Source: Pascua guehoae
Lineage: Eukaryota > Basidiomycota > Tremellomycetes > Trichosporonales > Trichosporonaceae
NCBI GenBank assembly: GCA_001600415.1
Contig: BCJX01000015.1
Coordinates: 189,382-253,381 of the forward strand
DNA length: 64,000 nucleotides
Reading direction: 5' to 3'
How positions within the stretch are numbered: position 1 is the stretch's first letter; each line of letters starts with the position of its first letter. The position numbers were made by a program, and so were the translations under genes. Shown here piece after piece: positions 1-11,211 of this stretch. The notes below the pieces were generated by a model. That model did not search any database, was not told the DNA's origin, and saw nothing but the letters and a program-made list of their open reading frames with translations.

Positions 1-550
1 GTGCGGCTTGGGCCGAGTGTCACTCGCGGGTGCCCAAGGGGGGGTGCCAGGTGCGTCCGAGTCGTCGTTACCGTCGACTGCTGCGTCGCATTGTGCTGCC
101 GTTGTCTACTACGGTAGCACGGTAGCACGGTAGGACAGAGCGTACCCGTGGCAGACTACGGTCCGTGCCGGTATACGGTTGTAGATGTCGTCTGTGCCAG
201 CTGTACCTCTGTGCACCGCAACTCGCGTGGACTCGCGTATCGCGCATGGACGGTACAGTACGTAAACGGTATGCGGGCAGTGCAGGCGCTTCCGAATGCG
301 GCACGCTCACACCAGGGGCCAGACGGCCGGGCGGGACCGGGCCAGGGCAACCCCCCGTGTGCCCCGTGTGCCCCGTGCGCCCCGCGCCGGGCGGTGAGAA
401 CGGAAGGAAACCGTAATGGCAGGGGCAGGGAAGCTCGAGGAATACACCGAGGAGAAACTTGTCATGTTTGGTTTGGTATCAAAACTACTTGAATACAGCA
501 AAGGAGAAGCTCGTAATGTTTGGTTCGATACCCAAAACTACTACAGAACG
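1..550. other. Intergenic, no gene seen
   Basis: No convincing coding exon is seen. There are short direct repeats (a reiterated gtagcacg motif near 113-132, gtgccccgt reiterations near 358-385) and an AAACTACTTGAATACAGC/AAACTACTACAGAACG near-repeat around 480-550. The 3' end of the minus-strand secreted-protein gene may reach into this stretch. Confidence 0.4.
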
Positions 551-1500
551 TCATGTTCGATACCCTACGCAACTCGTCCCATCATCTCGATACGACCCAC
601 AACACCCACCACTCGCCTCACACGAGTGCCCACAGCAGCGCGAGCTGGGCGACGAGGACCCACGGCATGGCATGGCGATGCGCGACGCGCTCGCGGCCCA
701 CTTTGGCCGGCCGGGGTCCATGGTGGTCGTATTCTTGAGGGAAAAGTGCTCTGTCACTGAAATGTCTGCGCGGTCAGCCAGGTGTTGTTGACCAGCACCA
801 CCCTTTGTCTTACAGTTTTCAAAGACTGGCGGGTCATTTGTGCCCGTGTAGCTTAAGAGGGCGACAAAGTATCCATCTCCGGGGCTCGCCTGCCGCTCGT
901 CTGCCATATCCGACACGCCCACCGACAAGACGCCCATGTCAAACGTGCACGTGTGCTTGTTGGGGAGGCTGGGGTACTGGCGCGTGTCGCACACGACGCG
1001 CCGCGGCGACAGTCCGACAACGGCGCCGACGACGCCGCTGTTGCCCGACACCGGGTCGGTGCGGAGGAGCGCCAGGCGCGGGCCGGAATACGGTCCGTCC
1101 GCGTCCTCGTCAGGCAGGCGGGCGACAAAGGCGTCGGAAAACTCCCAGATTGCCGGCCACGGGTGCGCGCTGTACGGCGTCGGCGGCGACGGTGCCGCCC
1201 ATACCGTCTTGTTGTAGCTGACCCATGTGCCGTCGGGGCCCGGTTGGGAGAGTTGGTACGTTGTCTGCCCCACGTTGTCTCAATCGTCAGCAGATAGGCA
1301 CCCCTGTCCTGCCCTTGGAGTTTCTGGCGACCTCACAGTAGCTGCTCGCGGTTGGAAAGGTCAGGTTGAAGCCCGGATTGTTGCCCTCGGTCCCTGCGAA
1401 CGGTGGGAGGGTGTACATGCCACCCGTTGCGGCCGACTGGCCGACTGCGAGCTTGTTGCGGGAGCAGACAACGACACGTGGAAGGGGGCTTGAGGGGCCG
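551..1500 (-). CDS. Probable secreted protein of unknown function (partial model)
   Basis: Not recognised by family. Three exons on the minus strand join in frame: about 1500-1302, 1264-814 and 765 downward. The introns are 1301-1265 (37 nt, GTGCCT donor, internal CTGAC) and 813-766 (48 nt, GTAAGA donor). The readable protein contains segments such as MYTLPPFAGTEGNNPGFNLT, TYQLSQPGPDGTWVSYNKT and DGYFVALLSYTGTNDPPVFE, rich in N-x-S/T sequons with spaced Cys (CEVAR, VVCDTRQ, KHTCTFD), as in extracellular fungal proteins. The true start is not found: a stop lies just upstream of the first readable exon, so at least one further 5' exon is needed, perhaps in 1640-2010. The C-terminus is also uncertain; another frame near 610-660 encodes a hydrophobic tail that could be a GPI signal. 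Existence is fairly likely, the boundaries are not. Confidence 0.45.
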
Positions 1501-2830
1501 AAAGCGACATGGTCGATTACGATCGATTACGAGCGGCAAGGAGAGTGAGCAACGGGCCAAGCATAATGATAGTCGGAAGAGCGACAGATGCACATTGTGA
1601 TCTGCCCACAGGCTTGGCAATTGCGCATTGGGCGCCTACGGGCAAGGGGAAAAGGGCAACGGGAAAGGGGGGGCGGCTGTTGCTGCCCGTTGGTGTCGCG
1701 TTTCGCCGGGACGTCCGACTCGACAATCGTCAACGCGACCTTTCGCTTGATGCTTGCTTGCCTCATTTTCGTTCGTGTTGGTCGGTTGCTCGGGCGATGA
1801 GTTCATCGTGCCGTTGTATGTTGCAACGGTGGAATGGATGGGGCACGCGGGACCAGGCCCGGGATAGAAGGGTGTGTGTTGCAAGCCATTGAGCACTAGG
1901 ACCATTGCACTGTTGGTGAATGCTGAATGCGCTCGACACGGTTGTTGACGGCCATCATTAACTGTACCAGCCAGCGCGCCAGCATACGTCCACTCTCGCG
2001 TCGAGGACATGACATGCTGGGGCCAAGCATTCAGGGCTGCTTGGCCTGCCTAGCTGCCTGCCAGCTGGCGTACCCGTACCGTACCGGTGGACACATGCTG
2101 GGCGACATGATCTTGTCCCCAGGTTTCCCGTATCGTGGTGGCGTCCTTGAGGCTGAGGGCAAAGTTGTGGTTGGCGGGGGGATCTTGTTTGTGCCTAGGT
2201 GTGTCGCAGTAGTGTCGGCAGAGCGGCCATGTCCACGTTAGGCTCAGTTTTGTGGTGAGCCGAAGACTCTGGGGGGAGAGTCACCATTAAATGCAAAGTG
2301 ACCGCCGTCGAGCCGTCCCACCTGTGCACCGGGGTCAAAGCGCCACGCGCCCCTGCAGTCATACTACAGTACAGTAGTACTGCGGCCACGCAACAGTGAC
2401 AAAATTCCGTCCATCCTATCCAATTCCGGTCAGCAGGCAGTGCACGCGCACGCAGCCCCAGGGGCATGTGGAGGCAAAGTGGCCAAAGTGGGCCATCATG
2501 TCAGCACAGCTTAACTAGAGGCCCAGGGACGAATCTAGGGTCCAAACTAAGGGGCAGGCGTTTCACCCATTGAGAGAGTAAAGAGCAGGATCAGAGGGAA
2601 TACAGTACACAAGAGACGCCACTGCAGACTGCAGACTGGGGCCAGAACCAAACCTTTTGGCCTTGGGACAGAGCCATACGGCATGAGACCAGAGGGCCAG
2701 AGGGTCAACAATGACCAAGTAAATGCCCAGCACCGGGTCAAAGCCTAGGTCGGACGCAGTTAGTCTCAGGAACTTGGAGGCCAGCGGGTCGCAAAAGGCT
2801 CTCCCGCTGCCCGCGTGCCCGCACACTTTC
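1501..2830. other. Intergenic or 5' exons of the upstream minus-strand gene
   Basis: No confident gene. The minus strand at 1640-2010 has an open frame with Pro/Cys/sequon content (near 1810-1900) that could be an upstream exon of the secreted-protein gene, but no splice chain could be confirmed. Confidence 0.3.
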
Positions 2831-2836
2831 GTGTTG

Positions 2837-2895
2837 GAGCATTTCCCCCTTCTTCCCCTTTCCCCTTTCCCCTTTCCCCTTTCCCCTTTCCCCTT
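2837..2895. repeat. (CCCCTTT)n pyrimidine minisatellite
   Basis: About five to six near-perfect tandem copies of a 7-mer CCCCTTT, at the start of a long pyrimidine-rich tract that runs to about 4320. Confidence 0.85.
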
Positions 2896-3408
2896 GTGCC
2901 CCCCGTCTGCCTCATCGCGCCGCTGTCCCCGAGGTGATGGGTGGGTGGTCTACTCTAGTCAGAGCCAGAAGCTAGTACCACAGTGACCGAATCGAGTGGC
3001 GCGGCAGGCCCATGGTCACCTCCTGTGTCGTAGCAAAATACTGCCATTTGCGGTGTCACCAGTCCCAGTTGCTGTGCCTCGCTCTCCCCCCCTCCGTCTT
3101 CCCCCCCCCCCGTTCGTAATCTTGCTGGTGCACCACACCACACCACTCTGCCCCCTTGCCCCGTCGCATTGGCATTTGGCATTGCCTGCAGTTTGCATTT
3201 TCCTTCTTGCTCTTTCCTTCTCCAACACCAACTCTTTCATCCCCACCACATTTGCATCCACCCCCATCCTCTGCCCTTTGGCCAACTCTTGCCCTTGCCG
3301 TCTTCAACCTCTACACTACACTATTCTGAGCGCCTCGAGCCCCGTGCGCACGCCCATTTCTATCGCCCCGTGCACACTTGGCCAATCCTTTTTGCCCCGC
3401 GGCATCCG

Positions 3409-3645
3409 NNNNNNNNNNNNNNNNNNNNNNNNNNNNNNNNNNNNNNNNNNNNNNNNNNNNNNNNNNNNNNNNNNNNNNNNNNNNNNNNNNNNNNNNNNNN
3501 NNNNNNNNNNNNNNNNNNNNNNNNNNNNNNNNNNNNNNNNNNNNNNNNNNNNNNNNNNNNNNNNNNNNNNNNNNNNNNNNNNNNNNNNNNNNNNNNNNNN
3601 NNNNNNNNNNNNNNNNNNNNNNNNNNNNNNNNNNNNNNNNNNNNN
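3409..3645. other. Assembly gap (N run)
   Basis: 237 N bases. The right flank is (CCA)n-type simple sequence, suggesting the gap arose in a low-complexity pyrimidine tract. Any reading frame crossing it is meaningless. Confidence 0.99.
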
Positions 3646-4323
3646 CCACCACCACCACCACCCACCACCACAGACCCACACCACCCCACACACCACACCA
3701 CGTACCCACATACCCTTCCTTCCCTCGGACACGACTTGTCACTCGTCACTCGTTGCAACCTTCACACCCTCACTCAAGTGTCCTAGGATCCTAGTTTTCT
3801 CGCCATTCGCCATCCACGCACAGACACCTCTTTGTCCCTCCACCCACACTCGCGTCCGTGTCACCTTGGCGTCACTCCATCGCAGCAACGATTTTTTTTT
3901 TTTTTTTTTTTTTCGCACGCATCGTGGTATCTTGCTGCCTAGCACCCACCAACCTCGCCCTTGTCGTGTATAACCAAGCCTCTCGGTGCGCCATTGCTGT
4001 GTAGCCCCGCGTTACTCCGGTTGTTGTCAACTCGCCCTCCCTCGCCCCTTGCGCCTCGCGTGTCATCGCCCCCCCGCCCGAGTAGCCGAGAGTGCCACCA
4101 CTGCGAATCTCTCCTTTGCCCTTTGCTCGTCCCGACCCACTGTTTTGGTAGTGTGTGTGCGTGCGCACGCTCGGTTCTCTTGCTTGCAGGTCGCCCATTC
4201 CTCACAGCGTCATCGACACACTGCCCCCCCCCCCCCCCCGCCCAGTAGACACTGTCGCTTGCCCCCGATAACAAAGGCAATCACGCCAAACTCAATCCCT
4301 CACCGCCTCCCACTATCACCACC
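3646..4323 (+). promoter_or_regulatory. Pyrimidine-rich putative promoter/leader
   Basis: Strongly C/T-biased on the plus strand, with a 22-nt T run at 3892-3913 and a C run near 4224-4240, ending in a Kozak-like CACCATGACC at 4321-4330. Such tracts precede transcription starts in basidiomycete yeasts; promoter function is inferred. Confidence 0.4.
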
Positions 4324-4379
4324 ATGACCGCGCTCAGCCCTGCGCGCAGCCGTTTCGACTACGCGTCCGCGATGCACCC
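4324..4379 (+). other. Possible alternative first exon or uORF
   Basis: An ATG in excellent context opens an 18-codon segment (MTALSPARSRFDYASAMHP) that runs into a GTGAGT donor at 4380. If spliced, the exon ends with two bases of an incomplete codon, which is phase-compatible with the acceptor at 6195. If unspliced, it is a 19-codon uORF ending in the TGA inside the donor. No acceptor with matching phase was found just before 5594. Confidence 0.35.
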
Positions 4380-4383
4380 GTGA

Positions 4384-5593
4384 GTCACACGTTCTAGAGT
4401 CCAAAGTTGGACAATATGAATCAAAGCGGGCGGCGACGAGGTTACATGAGGTGTGGACGTCGGTGGCGCTGTCCTTGGACCCTTTGTGGGCACATGGACG
4501 CGCGACAAACCCGTCCGACATGGAAAAGCGGGGCAGACGCGAGTGGGCGAGCGCGCGCGACATGGCGCCTGGATGGCAAGGAAGAAAGGAACAGAGGCAC
4601 AACGGGAATCAGAGGGCGGGTGCGGTGGGCCGGGGGATACACGCCACGGGCCACGGGCAATACATGGCCCGGTCCATTCCATCGAATCCCTTTGTTGGTT
4701 ACCCCTGGGTGGTGGGACCGTGTTCGTTGGGATCGCTCGACGGCGCAGGTGTCACTTTGTCACAAGATCTATAAACTGCCCCGTCATGCTCATTGGCTCG
4801 GTCGGGGTTTTGGTTCCTGCGCCAATGATGTCGTCGTTTTCGGGCGCTGCGCGGCATGGCAAAACGCCCACTTTGGCCACCTTGTCAATATGCGCCCCCT
4901 CTCCCTCCCCTCGTCCTCCTTTCTTCTGTCGCTTGACCAGCTCAAACATGGCGCACAGCCATGTCCCCCGTGGCGCTTTGTGCCCAGACCAATCGAACCC
5001 ACAGCGGGCGTGCTCCTTTCCTCCTCTCTCCCTTCCCTCCCTTTCTCTCGCTCGGCCCCGCGGCCCCGTCGAATGCGTTTCAATGGTGGCATGCATAGCC
5101 AGCCAGCCAGACAGCCAGCCAGGGCCCCAGGGACCAGACTTTCCACCGCCGCCGCCCTGCTTGTACACCGTCGTGGGTGTATCCCCCGTTAAGCGCGGTT
5201 GCACACAGTCGAGTGGAGACGGTGGGCGTGGATGGATGGATGCACCACACTTGGTTGGCTGCCACCACCCCACCCTGGCAGCTGGCAGGCAGCAGGTCGC
5301 AGCAGCCAGCGGCCTCGCTCGCTTTCCCTCTCTCACACCGACGCATCGTTGATTCATCCTTGTTAATCAACTCGTCTCCCCTTCGTCTCCCCTCCCACCC
5401 CTTGTTCCTCGTCATTCCCCCCCCCACTGTTTGATTGCTTTTTGTGTGCGTGTGCCTCTGTGCTGACACGATTGCCCGCCCCCTTGCCACCACCACAACC
5501 GCCATTATCCCCATCACCATCACCACATCTCTCCCACTCGCCCTCTCCACCCCCCCCCACCCCACCCCACCCCACACGCATCATCCGCCCCCG
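4384..5593. other. Intron or second leader region
   Basis: No coding exon is supported. 4890-5590 is again pyrimidine-rich on the plus strand, with short CCAGCCAG reiterations near 5099-5125 and CCCCACC runs at 5550-5575 just before the ATG at 5594. It is either a long 5' intron or an internal promoter. Confidence 0.4.
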
Positions 5594-7643
5594 ATGACAT
5601 CGCCACGCCGCGATCCCCCATCGCGCCTTGCGCCCTCTACCTCTGGTCCCACACGCTCTTCGCGACACACATCCAATGGTCGACTACGTCCTCCCCCACT
5701 GCATCTCGCATCTACAAACGCTCTGCCCCGCTCTCCCATCGTCCTCACCAACATGCCCTACTCTGCGTCACTGCCATACTCTGCGTCGATCCGCTCACCA
5801 CTACCCTCGGCTGCGTCTCCGCGCTCGGCCGCGCCTTCCTCACCACCGCGCTCTCCGCCGCTGCCGTACTCGCCGCAACTCGTGCTGGATCGCTCGGCAC
5901 CGCCTTCTTCGGCCGCCCCTATCCGCTCGCCCCCATCCCCCATCCACAGTACATCGTCCCTTCGCGACCCTCCGCACAATGCGACCCCGCCCGGCGGCAG
6001 TCGCTCGCCCTCTGCCTCGGCCCAACGCTCCAGCGACGAGCGTGAAGGGAGGAAGGGCAAGGGGCGTGAGCGTGACGAAGGGTGAGTGTTGTTGTGGTGC
6101 AAACACCTGGCGCTTGTCTCTCTCTCTCTCTCCCCTTCCCCCACATGCTGATGGTTCCGCTCTTCGTTGCGACTGCTCGCATCTGTCACATCCAGTGCGG
6201 ACGATGACTCGTTGCGTCCCGAGAAGCGTAGCCGTACGGGCGGCCGCAACAGCCGCCCCGTCGGTGACTCGCCATCCAAGGCGGCCCCCGGTTCTGGCAG
6301 GTCGCCTGCGACGGGCGATTCGCAAACAAAGAACCGTCCTGCTGGTCTAGCTCCGATCAAGCCTATCGGCTTTGCTGCATCACGCGAGGCGCGGCGCGAG
6401 GAAGGAGGCGACCGTGCGATTCCGTCACCTGTTGTGATGGGTTTCGACTTTAAGAGCATTGACGAGGACCAGCTCAAGACTGTAAGTCATCGCACAACGT
6501 CGACGCGGCGCTTACCATTTGCAGGTCCGCGACACCATTAGCATCAAGGAGCAGCAACAGGCACTCATTGCCCAGCGGCGAAAGGAGTTGGCCGCCAGCC
6601 AGCCGACGACGCCGCGCGAGGTCACGTTCAAGGGCTGGACGCCAAAGGACCTCGAGAAGCGCGGCGGAGTGGGTGCGCGCCGCGAAAAGACACGTGACAA
6701 GGTGGCCGGCATGAGCATTGTCACGTCGGCGACCGACAAGGATGTTGTCCCGGGCTCAAAGAGCGCGCCCCTCAACCAGGGCCTTGCTTCCCAGCAGCAC
6801 TCGCCACGCGAACCGCCGTCGGGGTCGCAGACTGCAATGCCGCAGCATGTTCTGCCCCCGATCCACTACCAGGGCCACCCACACCACCTCTCGGACCCGC
6901 GCACGGCGCCACTCAGCCACAGCCGCTCGACCCGCCCCGAGGGAAGCGACTTTGCCCGCCAGCAGCAGCCATACTATCAGGCGACACAGCAGGCCCAGCA
7001 GCAGCAGCAGCAGCAGCAGCAGCACCACCGTGGTGGTCTGCCGAGTGTAAACCAACCGCCCCAGTCGGGTCGGCCCCGGGACTCGCTCTACCCTCCAGAG
7101 CTCCGGTCTGGTCGCCAGTCTGTGGACCAGCGTTTACCCCCGTCCGACCAGCGTTTACCACCGTCGCAACTGCCCCCACCGCCGTCGTCGTCGCACCAGG
7201 CGCGCTTCCCCGTGTCGCCTCACGCGCCAGCGCACCAGCAGCCGCCGATGCCGCCGCGGAGTGCGCAGCCGTCCAACGGTGTGCGCCGGTCCAACGGGTA
7301 CTCTGCGAGCCCATCGCCGCCCAACCACATGCGCGAGCAGTTCCTCGCGCCGTTTAGTCAGTTGTACGACATGCTCTCGAGCGTCGACTCGCTGCGGTAC
7401 CAGCTGCAGGAAATGCTGCACCGCTCAGAGCAGACGTACGCCAGTCAAATGGCCGCCACCAACGAGTTCAAGGTGACGGCCGCCCAGGCCAACCAGCTCC
7501 TGGGCACGCTGCAGCAGTCGGCCGATTCGCTCAAGGAGATGGTCCGCTACGAGGTCGACCGCGCCGGCAGCTCGGAGCGCCGCGAGGTCGACGAGCTGCG
7601 TGATCGCGTGCGCAAGCTTGAAGAGCGCCTGTCGCACAAGTAG
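5594..7643 (+). CDS. Pro/Ser/Gln-rich coiled-coil protein, unknown function
   Basis: Exons 5594-6081, 6196-6481 and 6525-7643 join in frame to 630 aa. The introns have GTGAGT/GTAAGT donors and CAG acceptors. Residues 1-160 are Ser/Pro-rich and disordered. Residues about 165-275 are basic and acidic low complexity, leading to a compact motif FDFKSIDEDQLKT followed across an intron by VRDTISIKEQQQALIAQRRK, a predicted helix. The middle is Gln/Pro/His-rich with a polyQ tract (CAG/CAA, about 6993-7022). The last about 120 residues (from NHMREQFLAPFSQLYDMLSS) are heptad-rich and end in VRKLEERLSHK, a probable dimerising coiled coil. No zinc finger or other DNA-binding domain was seen. It may be a regulatory scaffold, but no function can be assigned. 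The N-terminus may alternate with the exon at 4324. Confidence 0.75.
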
Positions 7644-8726
7644 AGCCAAAAGCAGAATATCGAACCGAGACGCCAAAACAATCTATGCCGTTGGATAATA
7701 GTTGTGCACCGAATCGTCGTGCACCAACACGTGACAATGGCTTGTCGCCTCTCTCCCGGGCTCTCTCGTCTGCCCGTCTCAAAACCTCTCTCGACACGTC
7801 GCGCCTGACGCAAAAAGCAAGCTCGGCCGCTCATACATGACAGGCTCGAGGCTGGTGGTATCTTGTTCTGTCCCGTGTGTCTCCCCTCTCTATCGGACAT
7901 CATCCTATGCGGGTCTTTCAATGCTGTACCGAATAGTATATCCAGGTCTGTCGACATGTTACGCCTGTTCAAACCGTGTGTGTGTGTGGGCATTAACCTG
8001 ACACTGCTGACGACGATGATGGCCTGGGTGACGGAACGGCAAGTTGGTCCGCTATCAGCACTAACCTGATACTGCTGACGAAGATGATGGTTTGGGTGAC
8101 GGAATGGCAAGTTTGGCAGGTTTGGCAGGTTTGGGCCTCTGTGAAAGCGTACAGAGACAGCTTGATGACTGACCCACGGATTGTTAAGTCACGCGAGGGG
8201 TTCGTTTCAACAACCAACATGAATCTTGCCTTTGGAGGGTAGGCGGCAGTCTACGGGGCAGTGCAACCTGGGCCATTTTGTCTTCTGGTGGGCATGATCA
8301 AAGCTGTGCACGACGAAACATTGCGCCAGTGCGGATCGGGAAAACTAGAGTTGCTCGAACACACCGCGCACTTGTTAGAGTAGTCGCCATGCACGTGCAC
8401 AAGCGTCAGTACTGACGGGCGTGCACACATGGCACGGAGCCAGCACAAGCACGCGTCGACGCCAGCTGTCCTTTGGCGGCCGTCACTACTGCTGCTTGGG
8501 CTCATCTGACACAACTGCCATTCACGCTTGTGCTGAATGCGAAATACCATCTCGCCCTCGCCGTCATTGGGACAGCCATTCCGCATTCGACGTCGGGTGT
8601 CGTGTTCTGCCCACCGGCACATTCTCGACCAAGCGGGCGGACCAAACTCGATGATACCTCGCGAGTCCAATCGCGCCCTGAGTACCCTCCGCACGTCGCC
8701 GCCGTCTTGGAACGTGCATATCGTAC
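7644..8726. other. Intergenic, no gene seen
   Basis: 3' flank of the coiled-coil gene, followed by non-coding sequence that includes a 68-bp tandem duplication at 7991-8115. Confidence 0.5.
7991..8115. repeat. Two-copy tandem repeat, period 68
   Basis: Copy 1 starts at 7991 and copy 2 at 8059. Both contain the pattern TAACCTGA-ACTGCTGACGA-GATGATGG-GGGTGACGGAA-GGCAAG with about 10% divergence. The tail at 8108-8130 is further reiterated (TTTGGCAGG). Confidence 0.8.
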
Positions 8727-8730
8727 ACTA

Positions 8731-8911
8731 AGTGGGTTAGGCAGCGGTTAACTTTGACTGTTCATGTATCTTATAATATACATGAACACAGGGAGTTAAC
8801 CATGTGACTAGAATTAAATAATCCTCCCACTTAAAAACGAACACAGAGAGTTAACCACGAGGTCTCGAGGCAGCAAAGGAAGCAAGTCCTTCTTCCGCTG
8901 CCTAACCCACT
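8731..8911. mobile_element. MITE-like inverted-repeat element
   Basis: A perfect 17-bp terminal inverted repeat (AGTGGGTTAGGCAGCGG at 8731-8747, its complement at 8895-8911) bounds a 181-bp AT-richer segment. Inside are a second palindrome at about 8760-8788 (TGTTCATGTAT and its complement) and two direct GAACACAG-GAGTTAACCA motifs. There is no coding capacity. The flanks (CACTA and TAGT) are not a clear target-site duplication. It could be a miniature transposon or a hairpin-forming regulatory DNA or RNA element. Confidence 0.6.
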
Positions 8912-9610
8912 AGTATTATTTAATCTCACATAAGGCTAGACGCACGCCCCAAACCCATCCCAGTCACGGCGAGTGCACGGACCCGCAAGAGTGGGGGGCA
9001 TGACGTAAATGCCGCGGCGGCGAGGAACGAAACGAGCTTGATCAAGAGCTAGACCCGAGACGGCCAGTGATTGACACGATACGTGATACGGCGACGAGCG
9101 CGCCAGGGGCACATCGAGTCGGCGAATGTATCGCATCCTACAACCCGGGACCCGGAGCTGTGCCCATCGTCCCAGCTTGGCCCGAGGACGCGCGGGTCAG
9201 TCGTGAGCGAGGCCAGCAACCGCAACGGGCAAGCGCAAGGGGCAAGCGCAAGGGGCAAGGGCCCGTGCGTCTGTCCGTTCGCACCGACGCCCGACGTGCT
9301 CGTGCTCGTGTCCGTCCGTCCACGGACGGACCGGCCGTGCCTGCCGTGACGGGTGACGGACCGGGGCCGATAGGGGCGTGCGGTATGTTGCCCGACTGCG
9401 ACTGCGCTGACCGGTGCGGTCCCCACCAAGGGCCGCAGGGCCGCAGGGCCGCACTTGGTCGCTACAGTATTCTGCACTGGCACTGGCCATTCCGGGCGAA
9501 TGGCGGATAAACACAGGTAAGACTTTTACTGCGCACCTGTGCATGTGCCCATGTGCAGTGCAGACTTTTGGGCCATGTGGGCGTCTAGCGCTGTTCCATA
9601 GATAGATTGG
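8912..9610. other. Intergenic, no gene seen
   Basis: GC-rich non-coding sequence with short reiterations such as GGGCAAGCGCAA (9227-9260) and GGGCCGCA (9430-9450). Overlapping open frames on both strands are composition artefacts. Confidence 0.45.
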
Positions 9611-9639
9611 GCTACTCCCGGTGGAACATGTTGCGCTTT

Positions 9640-9800
9640 GCCGTCCAAGGCTTGTGGATTCTGGAATTGGATTGGGTTGGGTCGGATCCGTGGATCCTGG
9701 GGTTGGATCCTGGGTTTTGGATTGGATTCTGGGGTTGGGTCCTGGGTTTTGGATTGGGCTGGATTGGACTGGATTGGGTTGGATGGTCTCTGGAATGTTA
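9640..9800. repeat. GGATTGGGTT-type minisatellite
   Basis: Degenerate tandem units of GGATTGGGTT, GGATTCTGGG and GGATCCTGGG on the plus strand, without a plausible coding frame. Confidence 0.8.
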
Positions 9801-9902
9801 CGGTGCATGCTCGTAGCTACTGGAGTTTGTAGGCGCTGTACAAGGCGTGGGTGGCTTGGTCTCTGGGAGGAGCTCTGGGGATTGTCTCTGGAATCCGCTC
9901 TG

Positions 9903-10072
9903 GAATACTCAAGACTGGAAGACTGGACTGGAAGACTGGAGGACTGGAGGACTGGAGGACTGGAATACCTGACTGGAGGACTGGAAGACTGGAGGACTGG
10001 GAGACTGCAAGACTGGAATACCGGAATACCCAAGACTGAAAGACCGGAATACCCCAAGACTGGAACCACAAC
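9903..10072. repeat. (GACTGGA)n-type minisatellite
   Basis: Tandem GACTGGAAGA / GACTGGAGGA / ACCGGAATACC units. All six frames are open across it, so the ORFs here are repeat artefacts. Confidence 0.85.
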
Positions 10073-10209
10073 ACCGCGTGATCGCGTGCAGCATACCCAA
10101 GAGGTTAGCACTCTATGGCGAGACCGGGCGAGACACGCGCCAAACGACTGTTAGTTTTTTTCTAGTCTGCACCCAGGATTGTTTAGCTGCATTCTTGGAG
10201 ACGGTGCTA

Positions 10210-10430
10210 GTGTGGTGGTCGTGCAGCGTGCAGTCAACGTGCAGTGGAGGACAGCGCAGTGCAGTGCAGGTGCAGCGGAGTACAGCGCAGTGCAGTGTAG
10301 TGTGGTGTAGTGTAGTGCAGTGCAGTGCAGCGTGCAGGGCGCAGCGGTGAGCAGCGTGCAGCGTGCAGTGCAGCGTGCAGTGCAGCGGTGAGCAGCAGAG
10401 CAGCGGAGCAGCGAGCAGCGAGCAGCGAAA
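10210..10430. repeat. GTGCAG/CAGC minisatellite
   Basis: Reiterated GTGCAGTGCAGC, GTAGTGTAGTG and GAGCAGCGAGCAGC blocks. This is the third distinct repeat family within 800 bp. Confidence 0.85.
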
Positions 10431-10439
10431 AAAATCGAT

Positions 10440-11211
10440 AACGTGCTAGTGTGCCAAAGTGCCACTCGCAAACAAGCCATCCCAAGCAATTAAGCCATGG
10501 CAGCGTGCCGCATGGCCCACGCCCCCATGACGCGCAGGCTGGCTTGCTCCCATCCTGCCCTGGGGGCTGTCATCGAGGCAGACTGTCATGACGGCCGGAG
10601 ATACTGTACGGCGTGGACCAGAGGATGCAAACCCGTACCTGGCGGCAGAAGGCGCGGCAGAAGGCCAGAAGGCGTATTTGCCCCGCCATGATTGGATATT
10701 CCCAAAGTGTCAGCGCATGGCCGCAGGGACGCATTTAATGACCCAACCCACCCCAGCCCAGCCCACAGTAGCAATGCAGGTTAAGGGCGGATCGCGACGG
10801 CCTCTTTTTCCACGACGAGGACCCGACCGGTCACTGTGGCACATGCAGAGTACCGTAGTCGCCCACCACTGGCCATGACCTCGCAATCCTCACAACCTTT
10901 GCTTCTCCACCACAACCTAGCTCGCTTCTCCCATCCATCTAACCCTGCCGCTACTGCTCGACTACCGCTGCCGCTGCCGCTCCTGCTTTGTCATCGCGGC
11001 GTGCTCGATTCTTGGCAGGTGCTATTTACGCACACTGCCCAGCGAGCCGAGACAGTCATAAGGACCTCGAGTGTTTGCGAGTTTATCTCATCGTTCTGCT
11101 CGCCCACCTCGACCCAGCACAGCCGTCCACGGGATATCGACGCCCATCGACCTACACCCCTCTCCCCTCCCCCTTCACCTTCCCCTCCCTGCTCCACATC
11201 CACCCACCACG
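10440..11211 (+). promoter_or_regulatory. Upstream region and C/T-rich leader of the ZIP transporter
   Basis: 10440-10870 holds nothing recognisable. From about 10880 to 11211 the plus strand is C/T-rich and ends in CCACCACG before the ATG at 11212, consistent with a promoter and 5' UTR. No zinc-response element could be confirmed by eye. Confidence 0.4.

Noticed and set aside
3169..3973. Long ORFs on both strands across the first N run
   Set aside because: The frames consist of N codons and low-complexity Pro/His or poly-Gly translations; they cannot be evaluated as genes.
9197..10111. 304-aa minus-strand ORF rich in Ser/Pro/Val
   Set aside because: Runs through two minisatellites; composition is an artefact of the GACTGGA and GGATTGGGTT repeats.
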